Source: Ureibacillus chungkukjangi (lineage in GTDB: Bacteria > Bacillota > Bacilli > Bacillales_A > Planococcaceae). Taken from it: DNA of 64,000 nt. Positions within the stretch are counted from its first letter, which is position 1, and each line of letters starts with the position of its first letter. Positions 16,347 to 25,243 of the stretch are shown piece after piece. The stretch is taken from the NCBI RefSeq assembly GCF_003217295.1, contig NZ_QJTJ01000002.1, forward strand, positions 248,001-312,000, read 5' to 3'. Below the pieces are notes generated by a model that worked only from the letters and a program-made list of their open reading frames with translations, ran no database searches and had not been told where the DNA came from. The translations under genes and the position numbers were made by a program.

Positions 16347-17546
16347 TTGAATGATGTTAATATTGATAGGCCTAAAGCAGTTCACTTTGGTGCTGGCAAT
16401 ATCGGAAGAGGATTTATAGGTCTTATCTTAACTAAATCTGGTTATGACGTTTGTTTTGTCACTCGTAGCCAAACAAAAATTGAACAATTCAATCTTAGAA
16501 AAGAGTACCCTATCACCATTGCAAACGAAACAAAAGATCGTATACTCGTTAAAAATGTGGAGGCTGTTTCTACAGACGATACCCTGTCAGTCGTAAAAAA
16601 AATTGTCGATGCGAAAATTATTACCACTGCCCTTGGTGTATCGAACCTACCTACAATCGCTGAGAATATTGCCTTAGGAATTAAAGCAAGAATCATTAAA
16701 AACAACAAAAATCCCCTCCACATTATCGCTTGCGAGAACATCATTGGCGCAAGCTCCAAGTTAAAAAAATATGTCTATTCATATCTTCCAGCATCAATGC
16801 ATGAACAGGCTTCACAATTTGTAGCCTTCCCAAATGCCGCAGTAGACCGTATCGTCCCTGTACAGTATCATAAGGATCCGCTTGAAGTTACGGTAGAGCC
16901 TTATTTTGAATGGGTAATTGAAAGCTCCCAGCTACAAGAAAAACTCCCAACTATCCAAGACGTCCAATTTGTCGATTCCCTCGATGCCTATATCGAGAGA
17001 AAGCTTTTCACCGTAAATACCGCTCATTGTAGTGCAGCCTATTTTGGCTATTTGAAGGGCTACTCTACAATCCAAGAGGTTATGAAGGATCCACAATTAT
17101 CGATGGAAGTACAAAAAGTAATGAATGAAACAGGTGAGATGCTAATTGAAAAATATGATTTAGATGAACAAGAGCATAAGCGTTATATCCGCAAGATACT
17201 GCATCGTTTCGCAAACCCCAATTTGAAGGATAAAATTGTCCGTGTAGGTAGGTCCCCACTTCGAAAACTATCTATCAACGATCGCCTTGTGAAACCAACT
17301 GTTCAAGCTTATGAGCTCGGTATGGATATCTCAAATCTAACAAAGGCCATTGCTGCTGCTCTCCACTTCGACTACATCAAAGACCCAGAAGCAGTAAAGC
17401 TTAACGAGGAACTAGAAAAATATGATATCCATCTTGTCATCTCCAAATATCTAGGTATCCCAAAAGCACATCCAATTCATGAAAAAGTCGCTGCCAAATA
17501 TAAAGAAATTAAAAATAGAAATTTAAAAGTAAAAACCTTAAGCTAA
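16347..17546 (+). CDS. mtlD: mannitol-1-phosphate 5-dehydrogenase
   Basis: The enzyme interconverts mannitol-1-phosphate and fructose-6-phosphate with NAD. The N-terminal AVHFGAGNIGRGFIG (about residues 10-24) is the NAD-binding signature of MtlD; VNTAHCSAAYFGYLKG corresponds to the conserved catalytic-domain region, and the C-terminal helices are present. I choose TTG at 16347, 10 nt after AAGGAGAG; the open frame reaches back to 16230 through the repeat array, which is not credible coding sequence. At 399 residues it is slightly longer than usual (about 375-385). No mannitol PTS genes are adjacent, so mtlD is orphaned from its usual operon. Confidence 0.9.
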   Translation: MNDVNIDRPKAVHFGAGNIGRGFIGLILTKSGYDVCFVTRSQTKIEQFNLRKEYPITIANETKDRILVKNVEAVSTDDTLSVVKKIVDAKIITTALGVSNLPTIAENIALGIKARIIKNNKNPLHIIACENIIGASSKLKKYVYSYLPASMHEQASQFVAFPNAAVDRIVPVQYHKDPLEVTVEPYFEWVIESSQLQEKLPTIQDVQFVDSLDAYIERKLFTVNTAHCSAAYFGYLKGYSTIQEVMKDPQLSMEVQKVMNETGEMLIEKYDLDEQEHKRYIRKILHRFANPNLKDKIVRVGRSPLRKLSINDRLVKPTVQAYELGMDISNLTKAIAAALHFDYIKDPEAVKLNEELEKYDIHLVISKYLGIPKAHPIHEKVAAKYKEIKNRNLKVKTLS

Positions 17547-17962
17547 GTAGCTTGGATTTCAGACCTTATCAAGTTAAATAAAAACTCATTTTGTCTAAAT
17601 ATTGTTAGGCTTCCCTCATTGTACCCTGCATTCATATGATTTTTTATTTCGCCGTTGTTATAGTTTGTAATAAACTATCTAGTTACTAACTCCATATGTT
17701 GACTCTTTATAAGTACAGTGTTTAATACATCTGTACGTACTCAATGTGCAAATTGTGACAGCTGTGAAAGCTTACAATGAATCCGAAATCGACAAATTTT
17801 TAGACAATCGCACCAAAATACTTATCATTCCTATCTAAAACATCCATAACTGAATTGAAAAATCGATTTCTATTCGATTCAATTCGCAAAATAAAACATT
17901 TCTCGGGAAATAATTCGACATTTGTCATAATAAATCTAAGAATAGTCTTGCCTCACTTAGCT
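17547..17962. other. intergenic stretch between convergent mtlD and aminotransferase genes
   Basis: About 415 AT-rich nt before the terminator. I see no open frame with a ribosome site, no repeat of the three array types and no RNA motif. Confidence 0.4.
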
Positions 17963-17999
17963 AAAAAAAGCAGAATAGCTTTTTGCCATTCTGCTTTTT
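17963..17999 (-). terminator. terminator of the aminotransferase gene (bidirectional)
   Basis: The stem AAAAAGCAGAAT / ATTCTGCTTTTT with an 11-nt loop, A- and T-runs on both sides, lies just after the aminotransferase stop. It could serve either strand. Confidence 0.85.
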
Positions 18000-18001
18000 C
18001 C

Positions 18002-19360
18002 TTATTTATTTAAATGATAAATTGCTTCTACAATTGTGTTAATGACGATTTCTATATCTTCATCAGGAATACTTAGGGGTGGAGATAATAGAAGCACATT
18101 ATTGTATCCAGCTACTGTAGCCCCATTTTTCCCTATGATAACTCCCTTTTCCTTGCACATCGCAATTACTTTGTTTACATATTCGAGCTCTAGTGGCTCT
18201 TTTGTTGCTTTATCTTTAACTAATTCAATTCCTATTAATAAGCCTTTTCCACGTACATCCCCTACTAATGGGTGTGTGTTTAATTGGGCTTGTAGTGAAA
18301 TGAACATTTCTTCACCTTTTAGTGCAGAACGTTCAAACAGCTGCTCTTTTTCCATTATTTCGAGGTTTTTCAAGGCTAATGCACATGATGCCGGATGACC
18401 CCCAAATGTATTGACGTGTCGGAAATAGTCATAGTCCCCACTCTCCATAAAGGCTTCATAGATTTCTCGTTTCACAGCCGTTGCAGATAGCGGAAGATAA
18501 GCGCTTGTAAGGCCTTTCGCCATCGTGATAATGTCTGGTTTCACTCCATAATTCATAAATCCGAAGGGCTTACCAGTTCGACCAAAGCCACAGATTACCT
18601 CATCTACAATTAACAATGCACCATGCTTTTTACATACGGCTTCAATTCCTTTTAAATAACCCTCTGGTGGTACCAGCGCTCCTCCACCAGTTATGATGGG
18701 CTCTAGAATCATTGCCGCAATCGTCTCACTAAATTCCCAAGTCATCACTCGATCGACCTCTTTTACACTCGGGATTTCAAGGCTATCGGTATAGCTATCT
18801 TCATTACTTCGGTAAGAGTCAGGTGGTGCAACATGAAGAAATCCAGGTGATAACGGCTCATACCGGTATTTACGTTCTGCTTGCCCAGTAGCCGCTAATG
18901 CTGCTCCTGTATTTCCATGATAAGCACGATAGCGAGAAACAATTTTAAAACGAGATGCAGCTCCCTTTTGTTGGTGGTACTGTCTCGCAATCTTAAAGGC
19001 CGTTTCATTTGCTTCAGAGCCACTATTGGAAAAGAAGATAACATAATCTCCACCTAGCATTTCATTTAACTTTTCAGCAAGCTTAATGGATGGCACATGC
19101 CCTTGGGACAGTGGCGTATATGGATTGACAACCATTTGCTCGTAAGCAGCCCTTGCAAGCTCCTCCCGCCCATAGCCTACATTTACACAAAACAATCCAG
19201 CCATTGCTTCTATATACTCTTTGCCATCTACATCAGTAATTCGGGCACCTTTTGATTTTTCAACTACTAGAGTTGCATTTGGGTTATAGGGCTTCATTGA
19301 ATGCCAAACGTATTTTTCGTCCTTCTCTAGTAACTCTTTTCCTAAAGTAGTATCCAACAT
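18002..19360 (-). CDS. class III aminotransferase (omega-amino-acid:pyruvate type)
   Basis: This PLP enzyme is 452 residues long from the ATG at 19360, which lies 10 nt after AGGAG. Features: FFSNSGSEANETAFKIAR for phosphate binding, LLIVDEVICGFGRTGKPFG with the PLP-contacting Asp, and IITMAKGLTSAYLPLSA with the Schiff-base Lys. Its neighbours are a PucR-type regulator and an MmsA-type CoA-acylating dehydrogenase. Together they suggest conversion of beta-alanine (or 3-aminoisobutyrate) to malonate (methylmalonate) semialdehyde. Taurine or other omega-amines remain possible. Confidence 0.87.
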   Translation of the reverse strand: MLDTTLGKELLEKDEKYVWHSMKPYNPNATLVVEKSKGARITDVDGKEYIEAMAGLFCVNVGYGREELARAAYEQMVVNPYTPLSQGHVPSIKLAEKLNEMLGGDYVIFFSNSGSEANETAFKIARQYHQQKGAASRFKIVSRYRAYHGNTGAALAATGQAERKYRYEPLSPGFLHVAPPDSYRSNEDSYTDSLEIPSVKEVDRVMTWEFSETIAAMILEPIITGGGALVPPEGYLKGIEAVCKKHGALLIVDEVICGFGRTGKPFGFMNYGVKPDIITMAKGLTSAYLPLSATAVKREIYEAFMESGDYDYFRHVNTFGGHPASCALALKNLEIMEKEQLFERSALKGEEMFISLQAQLNTHPLVGDVRGKGLLIGIELVKDKATKEPLELEYVNKVIAMCKEKGVIIGKNGATVAGYNNVLLLSPPLSIPDEDIEIVINTIVEAIYHLNK

Positions 19361-19386
19361 CCCAGTCACTCTCCTATCTTCATTTT

Positions 19387-19410
19387 GAGGTAAACGTCTC
19401 TCCTTACCTC
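19387..19410. promoter_or_regulatory. inverted repeat upstream of the aminotransferase gene
   Basis: GAGGTAA (19387-19393) and TTACCTC (19404-19410) form a 7-bp inverted repeat with a 10-nt spacer, about 27 nt upstream of the aminotransferase start. It could be an operator for the adjacent PucR-type regulator, or a weak hairpin. No direct evidence. Confidence 0.3.
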
Positions 19411-19530
19411 TTTGAAACGCTTAGTTTACAAATATTATGAAGAAAAAAGAGCTCCATTTCATGTAACAAAATGTAAAACAAAACCAGTTTTTTTATACAT
19501 TTCGTAAAAACTATCATACGACACACCAGT

Positions 19531-21093
19531 TTATTTTATTTTCCTCGTAAACTTTCGTGCTAGGAGCATAAATTCTAATACAAGACGGTTTTGCCCGTTC
19601 ATGAAGTCCTTCCCTATTAAGCTTTCAATCCTCCTTAAACGGTGATATAGGGTTTGGCGTACGATAAATAATCGCTTTGCCGTTTCCTGCTTCGATCCAT
19701 TCGATTGCAAATATACCTCTAACGTTTCAAGTAGCTCTCCCCCATGCTTTTCTTCGAAATCCACTAAGGGCTGAAGATAGTCTCGAATCATTTCCTCTAA
19801 ATTTGTATGCTTTTGCATTTTATAAATAAGATGAAAAACATATAACTCATCATAAAAACAGGAGGGAGAATCTAGGTTTCTGGAAATATACAAAGTATCT
19901 AAAGCAGTTTGATAGCTTTCATGAATCTTTGTTAAGTCTGTGACAAACTTACCTACAGCAAATTCTTGTCCCATCAACAAATCCGATGTTTCAAGTTTTT
20001 GAATGCATTCCCGCAGTCTTTCCTTCATAGGAATCCCATCCTGCCGATTTAGTAAGATTAAAATCAAACTATACTTTTTTTGAATTGCGAAGGGATAAAA
20101 GCCTTTCTTGTCAAAGGTTGCATGGCAATATAATTTAAAATAAGTGCTATCCAATTGCTTGTTTTTTTCGTTTCTTGGTAGAGAAATAACTAGAACGGCG
20201 CTTTCTTTTTGTTTAAAGTTTGGCCACTCAGATAATATAAACTGCTTTACCTCCTCTTCTGAATGGCCCCCTTCCAACCATTCCTCCAACCATTTCGCAT
20301 CCTCCATGCCCTTCTTTTCTTCTACATATAAATTTCGAAGCAATACTTGGGCCAATGCCGTAACAGTCCTGTCTAAAATTAACATTTCAAACTCTGTAAT
20401 TTCACGATTTTCACTATGAAGTGTAATTTCACCATAATTATGTTCAAATAAATAAATTGGATAGATTGTAAATTGAGAGGAGGTAGCAACGCATTTCTTC
20501 TTTTCTAAAAGAAGCTCTCTTTGCTTTTTCGTCATATTAGGATAGAAAATAGCAACTTGTCCTTCAACCTCAAAAATGATTTGAATTTGCAAAAAGTTAT
20601 AAAGGATTTTTAAGAGCTGCTCGGCATTTTGTGTAGATAATATTTCTTTGTTTAAAAGTTGGGAGTAATTTTCTAGTTGAGTCATCTTAGAATATTGATG
20701 ATTAATGATGAGGGTATGTAAATCTTGTGTAATTTCTACAAAGCGTACTTCTTCATGAAAGACGATAATCGGGAAATGATGTAGATTTGCCAGTGCAAGG
20801 ATTTCGGTCGGGATACTTTGTATGTAATCTCCATATTCAATACAAAGACCAGAGCAATTTGTTTCAATTAGCCCCTGTACAAATTGCAGGAAAATTTCTG
20901 AATTTTGCTTAAAGCTAACACCAGTCGTTAAAATAAGCTCCTGCCCCTTCAATAGCTTCTGAGCATTCGTTACCTCCAGTACATGCACCCATTTAATTGG
21001 ATTTTGAGCTCCATTAAATCCGGCTACTAACTCGGCCTGTTTAAAGTGTATATTGGTGAGAATATCATTGATTTGCAATGAAGTTTTGTTCAT
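19531..21093 (-). CDS. PucR-family transcriptional regulator of amino acid catabolism
   Basis: The 520-residue protein has the full PucR layout: N-terminal PucR domain (HVLEVTNAQKLLKGQELILTT, about residues 37-57), a GGDEF-like central region, and a C-terminal helix-turn-helix (SKQETAKRLFIVRQTLYHRL). The ATG follows AGGAGGG. It lies between mmsA and the aminotransferase gene on the same strand. By analogy with B. subtilis AdeR and other PucR-type regulators next to aminotransferases, it probably activates this cluster in response to the amino acid. Confidence 0.88.
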   Translation of the reverse strand: MNKTSLQINDILTNIHFKQAELVAGFNGAQNPIKWVHVLEVTNAQKLLKGQELILTTGVSFKQNSEIFLQFVQGLIETNCSGLCIEYGDYIQSIPTEILALANLHHFPIIVFHEEVRFVEITQDLHTLIINHQYSKMTQLENYSQLLNKEILSTQNAEQLLKILYNFLQIQIIFEVEGQVAIFYPNMTKKQRELLLEKKKCVATSSQFTIYPIYLFEHNYGEITLHSENREITEFEMLILDRTVTALAQVLLRNLYVEEKKGMEDAKWLEEWLEGGHSEEEVKQFILSEWPNFKQKESAVLVISLPRNEKNKQLDSTYFKLYCHATFDKKGFYPFAIQKKYSLILILLNRQDGIPMKERLRECIQKLETSDLLMGQEFAVGKFVTDLTKIHESYQTALDTLYISRNLDSPSCFYDELYVFHLIYKMQKHTNLEEMIRDYLQPLVDFEEKHGGELLETLEVYLQSNGSKQETAKRLFIVRQTLYHRLRRIESLIGKDFMNGQNRLVLEFMLLARKFTRKIK

Positions 21094-21211
21094 CTTATCC
21101 CTCCTCTAGCAAAATACCTGCCATACGCTATTTATACGTTTTTTAAATTAACTATATTTTAATAGAACTCAAGCAGTTTAGCTATAAATATCTGATAATT
21201 CAAAATAAGAG

Positions 21212-21261
21212 CAAAAAAAAAGATATCTAAAAAGTTGATAGGACAACCTTCTAGACATCTT
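21212..21261 (-). terminator. terminator of mmsA
   Basis: AAGATATCTA (21220-21229) pairs with TAGACATCTT (21252-21261) with one mismatch, and nine A residues give a T tract on the minus strand. It separates mmsA from the regulator gene. Confidence 0.8.
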
Positions 21262-21267
21262 AGGACA

Positions 21268-22794
21268 TTATTGGTCTTTTTCGTTACTTGGAAAGGCAAA
21301 GGATGTAGTTGTTTCATCATCTACACTTAGCCATTTTTCTGAAATGGTTTTTACTTTAGTAAAGAAACGCGCCTGATCTGGGCCGAACATATAGCCTTCT
21401 CCAAATTTCGAACGCTTCCATCCACCAAAGTTATAATAGCCAACCGGGATTGGAATTGGTACGTTTACACCGACCATCCCAACTTCAATTTCCTCTTGGA
21501 ATTTACGAGCTGCTGCACCATTATTCGTGAAAATAGTAACCCCATTTCCTAATTCATGGTCATTTATAAGCTCAATCGCTTCCTGTAAGGTTTCCACTCG
21601 CACTACAATTCGAGCAGGTCCAAACACCTCTTGCTGGTACACTTCCATCGCAGGAGTCACCTCATCTAACAAGGTTGGCCCTAAATAGAATCCGTTTGAG
21701 GTTTCGCAAATGCTAGGGTTACGTCCATCGACAACAACCTTCGCACCTTCTTCAATACTTCGATTTATATATCCCTCAACCATTTCCTTTGACTGATTTG
21801 TAATAACAGGTCCAAAATCCACATCATCCTCTGTATATGGACCCACCTTCAACTTTTCAACCTTTTCTTTTAGGACTGCGACAAAGTTATCTGCCGTCTC
21901 TTTCCCAACTGTAATCGCTCCAGAGATCGCCATACAACGCTGGGAGGCTGCCCCATATGCAGCTCCAATAAAAGCATTGGCCGTTTTTTCCAAGTCTGCA
22001 TCTGGCATAACAATCATAAAGTTTTTCCCGCCACCTAAGGCTGCAACCCGTTTGTTATAATTCGTTCCTGTTTGATAAATATATTCAGCAATTGTTGTTG
22101 AACCAACAAAAGATACAGCTTGAACAGTTGGATTTGCTAACAATTCATCAACCGTTTCCTTATCTCCATTGATCACTGTCCAAACGCCATCTGGAAGCCC
22201 TGCTTTTTTCCAAAGCTCTGAATAGAAAAGAGCAGACATGGGGACTTTTTCAGAAGGCTTAAGAATAACAGAATTCCCTACAGCGACTGCCATGCTTGTT
22301 TGAGCAAAGGGCACCATCACAGGGAAGTTAAATGGAGAAATTGCTGCAACTACACCTAAAGGAGCCTTTGTTGAAAAGGCATTGATATTACCTCCAACAT
22401 TGACTGAATACTCCCCTTTTAATAAATGTGGTGCATTAATGGCAAGATCAACTGATTCTAAGCCACGCGTGATTTCTCCCTTTGCATCCTCACGCGTCTT
22501 TCCGCTTTCAGTGCAAATAATCTCAACTAACTCCGCCTCATTATCCTTCACAAGCTGCCTGAACTTCATAACTATTTCCGCACGCTTTCCAACGGACATG
22601 TTTTTCCAAGCAGGAAAAGCTTTTTGGGCCACTTCGATGGCTTTCTGAACTTCCTCTTTTGTCGCTAAAGGAACCTGTGCAATCACTTCCCCGGTAGAGG
22701 GATTATACACATTAGAAAATCGTCCACTTGCACCCTCTACTAATTCGCCACTTATAAAATGATGTAACTCTTTTACCTTTTGTTCAACTGTCAC
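21268..22794 (-). CDS. mmsA: CoA-acylating methylmalonate-semialdehyde dehydrogenase
   Basis: The enzyme oxidises (methyl)malonate semialdehyde to propionyl- or acetyl-CoA with NAD and CoA. The catalytic Cys lies in GAASQRCMAISGA (about residue 292), and the MmsA-type core FNFPVMVPFAQTSMAVAVGN is present. Length is 508 residues, slightly longer than the usual 485-490 because of a short C-terminal tail. The start is GTG. It can complete beta-alanine or valine degradation with the aminotransferase in the same cluster. An inositol role (IolA) is less likely because no iol genes are nearby. Confidence 0.9.
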   Translation of the reverse strand: MTVEQKVKELHHFISGELVEGASGRFSNVYNPSTGEVIAQVPLATKEEVQKAIEVAQKAFPAWKNMSVGKRAEIVMKFRQLVKDNEAELVEIICTESGKTREDAKGEITRGLESVDLAINAPHLLKGEYSVNVGGNINAFSTKAPLGVVAAISPFNFPVMVPFAQTSMAVAVGNSVILKPSEKVPMSALFYSELWKKAGLPDGVWTVINGDKETVDELLANPTVQAVSFVGSTTIAEYIYQTGTNYNKRVAALGGGKNFMIVMPDADLEKTANAFIGAAYGAASQRCMAISGAITVGKETADNFVAVLKEKVEKLKVGPYTEDDVDFGPVITNQSKEMVEGYINRSIEEGAKVVVDGRNPSICETSNGFYLGPTLLDEVTPAMEVYQQEVFGPARIVVRVETLQEAIELINDHELGNGVTIFTNNGAAARKFQEEIEVGMVGVNVPIPIPVGYYNFGGWKRSKFGEGYMFGPDQARFFTKVKTISEKWLSVDDETTTSFAFPSNEKDQ

Positions 22795-23057
22795 ACTACA
22801 GCACCCCTTTGTGTGGAATAAACTTATTTAAAAGCTAGACTTCTTGAATTACTATTAATTTACATGAATTATTGTCCTACCGAAATGGACACTTAGTAAA
22901 CAATGAACCAACAGTGTTTAACAATCTGTATAAACTAAGGGCTTCCTCTCTTTACAATACATATTCTCCCGCTCTTAAATAGATTCTCATAAACGAATAA
23001 ACTAAAAAAACTACAAGCTTTCTAACTTAATAGAAGAGTTTATAGTTTTTATATCTG

Positions 23058-23546
23058 CTAGCTTAACAGGTCAATAAGCTGATTTACTTCTTTTTTCATC
23101 GAGACCACTATAGTATCATCGCCATTTATAAGCTTAGTAGTTTCTTCTTCAAATATTTGATAGCCCTGATTTGTATATAATCGGATATTTCGTTCCACAT
23201 TTTTCCTTACCTTACAGCGCACTTCTCGTACTGTATTTTGTTTTGCATATACCTCAAGCGCCTTTAATAATTGTTTTGCAAAGCCCTTTCCCCTGCATTC
23301 AGGCAGTACAGATAATCGATAAAAGTGCATGACATTTTCAATTACTTGAAATCGTACAGCTGCAACGGGTTTCCCATTCTGATCATAGCCAATAAATGCT
23401 GTTGCGCCGTTTTCTAAATCCTGTTGAACAGTATCAATAGTTTCCTTTGACGCACTTGAGGGTACTCCAGCTTGTTCGTATTCTAGATATGCTTGTAACA
23501 TGATGTTGTGAATAACTAGTGCATTTTTCGAAAGCTCGATTTGCAT
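23058..23546 (-). CDS. GNAT family N-acetyltransferase
   Basis: The 162-residue protein has motif A, YRLSVLPECRGKGFAKQLL, with the acetyl-CoA pyrophosphate loop RGKGFA, and a later NQGYQIFEEE segment. The ATG at 23546 lies after AAAGGTGAT; the frame opens 30 nt upstream without a better site. It is monocistronic. The acceptor is unknown. Confidence 0.83.
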   Translation of the reverse strand: MQIELSKNALVIHNIMLQAYLEYEQAGVPSSASKETIDTVQQDLENGATAFIGYDQNGKPVAAVRFQVIENVMHFYRLSVLPECRGKGFAKQLLKALEVYAKQNTVREVRCKVRKNVERNIRLYTNQGYQIFEEETTKLINGDDTIVVSMKKEVNQLIDLLS

Positions 23547-23629
23547 ATTAATCACCTTTTTATCATAAATATACATACAATAGAATGAAAATACAAGTTA
23601 AATAAACTGAAATTTCTATAAATTATCCA

Positions 23630-23670
23630 AAAGAAAAAGCTTACCCAAAGCATACTCTGGATAAGCTTTA
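23630..23670 (-). terminator. terminator of the nitroreductase gene
   Basis: On the minus strand AAAGCTTATCCA pairs with TGGGTAAGCTTT over an 11-nt loop, followed by TTTCTTTT. It sits 11 nt past the nitroreductase stop. Confidence 0.85.
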
Positions 23671-23680
23671 CCATTATATT

Positions 23681-24277
23681 TTATAAGCCTTCGATTTCAC
23701 TTTCACTTTCTCCAAAAAACGAGACAATCTCATCGCTCTTTTTGCGTTCTGCTGCTTTAGGAATATCATCGTAATATCCCATTTGAAGCATAGAAATAAT
23801 TCGCTCGCCAGATTTTACACCAAGTGCTTCACGAAATTCTGGAGCATCAAGGAAATCTGGAGTTTTCCAGCAGGAGCCGATTCCATAATCCCAAGCAAGT
23901 AATTGAATGTTTTGAATAAACATACTTGCTGCAGCATAATCCTCTAGTCTTTGCTTTTGACGGACATCTTCTGGAACAATCACAAATGCATATGCCCCCG
24001 GTAAAGTGAATTTTTGCATTTGTTTTTCTAGTACATCCTCAGAAAGCTCTTTCCATTTAGGAATGGCCGTATCTCGTAGAAGCTTGTGTAATTCTAAAAT
24101 CTCTTTGCCGCATGCTGCTACTAGTCGCCACGGTTCTCTATTTTTATGATTTGGTGCCCAAACTGCATCATCGATAATTTGTAGTAATACTTCGCGATCA
24201 ACTGGTTGACCATTGAACTTTTTAATCGAACGTCTCCCAATTATTGCTTCGCGAATAGATAAAGAATGTTGGTCCAT
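23681..24277 (-). CDS. nitroreductase family FMN protein
   Basis: The 198-residue protein has the nitroreductase FMN contacts: RRSIKKFNGQPV near the N-terminus, DDAVWAPNHKNREPWRLV in the first third, and an AWDYGIGSCWKTP stretch that corresponds to the conserved Gly region. The start follows AAGGAGAG. These proteins are NAD(P)H-dependent flavin reductases with broad electron acceptors. Resembles YdjA/YfhC-type short members. Single-gene unit. Confidence 0.88.
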   Translation of the reverse strand: MDQHSLSIREAIIGRRSIKKFNGQPVDREVLLQIIDDAVWAPNHKNREPWRLVAACGKEILELHKLLRDTAIPKWKELSEDVLEKQMQKFTLPGAYAFVIVPEDVRQKQRLEDYAAASMFIQNIQLLAWDYGIGSCWKTPDFLDAPEFREALGVKSGERIISMLQMGYYDDIPKAAERKKSDEIVSFFGESESEIEGL

Positions 24278-24420
24278 TTGTTTCTCTCCTTAAAGAAATT
24301 AACTAAATATAGAACTATAGTAATGTTAACCTCTCAATTAACCTTAACATATATTTCGTACATTTAAAATATACTTAGCAATTCCCATTTTTATACAACG
24401 GAGAATTCAAAGTAAACCTT

Positions 24421-24957
24421 TTAGTTAAACATATCATCTATTCTAAAGAAGTAGTACCGAATATTAGGCGTATAAGCTAATGAGTTGGAATAGTCATAAT
24501 GACGATCCGCACTGTCAGCAGTATGGGCATGGATGTATGGAACACCGTCTATCATACTCGTCACAATCGTTGTATGATCCACAACACCATTGCCTTGAAA
24601 ATCGTAGCAAATAACATCACCAATTTGCAGGTCTGAAGGGTTTTCTACTCGCTTTGCCGTAAGACCTGACCTCGCATTTTCCAAATACCAACGAAAACTA
24701 TGTGCAACAGACCAGCTATAGCTCCACGTTTCTTTTGAAAAGTGACCATCCGTATTATGACCACTTCTCCACCCATCTGTAATCCACCAACCGCTTCCAC
24801 GGTTTGGTGCCCCTGTCATCGGCGCGCCACCTGCAAGCAAGCATTGTGAAACAAAGTTTGTGCAATCCACTAAGAATGCGGGAAATTCCGGGTTTTTCTT
24901 ATCCCACCACGCTCTTGCGTACTCAACAACAGCATTACGATTATAATAAGTCGGAAT
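24421..24957 (-). CDS. Amidase_6-domain protein (putative cell-wall amidase), apparent ATT start
   Basis: The 178-residue protein has the Amidase_6 core: LVDCTNFVSQCLLAGGAPMTG with the presumed catalytic Cys, and GVVDHTTIVTSM with the presumed catalytic His. The frame continues upstream of the first GTG/ATG with family-like sequence (YYNRNAVVEYARAWWDKKNP) until a stop at about 24982-24984. There is no ATG, GTG or TTG in the missing N-terminal part. A strong AAGGAGG at 24966-24972 lies 8-9 nt before ATT at 24957, so ATT is the best start. A methionine start inside the CTNF motif would remove the active site. No signal peptide is seen. Confidence 0.75.
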   Translation of the reverse strand: MPTYYNRNAVVEYARAWWDKKNPEFPAFLVDCTNFVSQCLLAGGAPMTGAPNRGSGWWITDGWRSGHNTDGHFSKETWSYSWSVAHSFRWYLENARSGLTAKRVENPSDLQIGDVICYDFQGNGVVDHTTIVTSMIDGVPYIHAHTADSADRHYDYSNSLAYTPNIRYYFFRIDDMFN

Positions 24958-25243
24958 TTGATAAACCTCCTTTTTTTCATTCTATGCAGTTTTTTGCGCA
25001 TCTTTCGTATTTTTGAATACTCAGTGGATAATTGTGACAATTATTTAATAATTTGCTATGTCTAAAGAAATGCTGCTTAGATTTTGCTACAATAAAACTA
25101 ATTCACATTTTTGGAGAGAGAAATTTTATATTAAAAATATTACAAATACTTGAGGGTTGATATATTTACTAGATAAAAATCATATTTTACTTTCAATGGA
25201 ACAGATACTTATACTAGATAACTTGATTGAGAGGATGTTGGAA

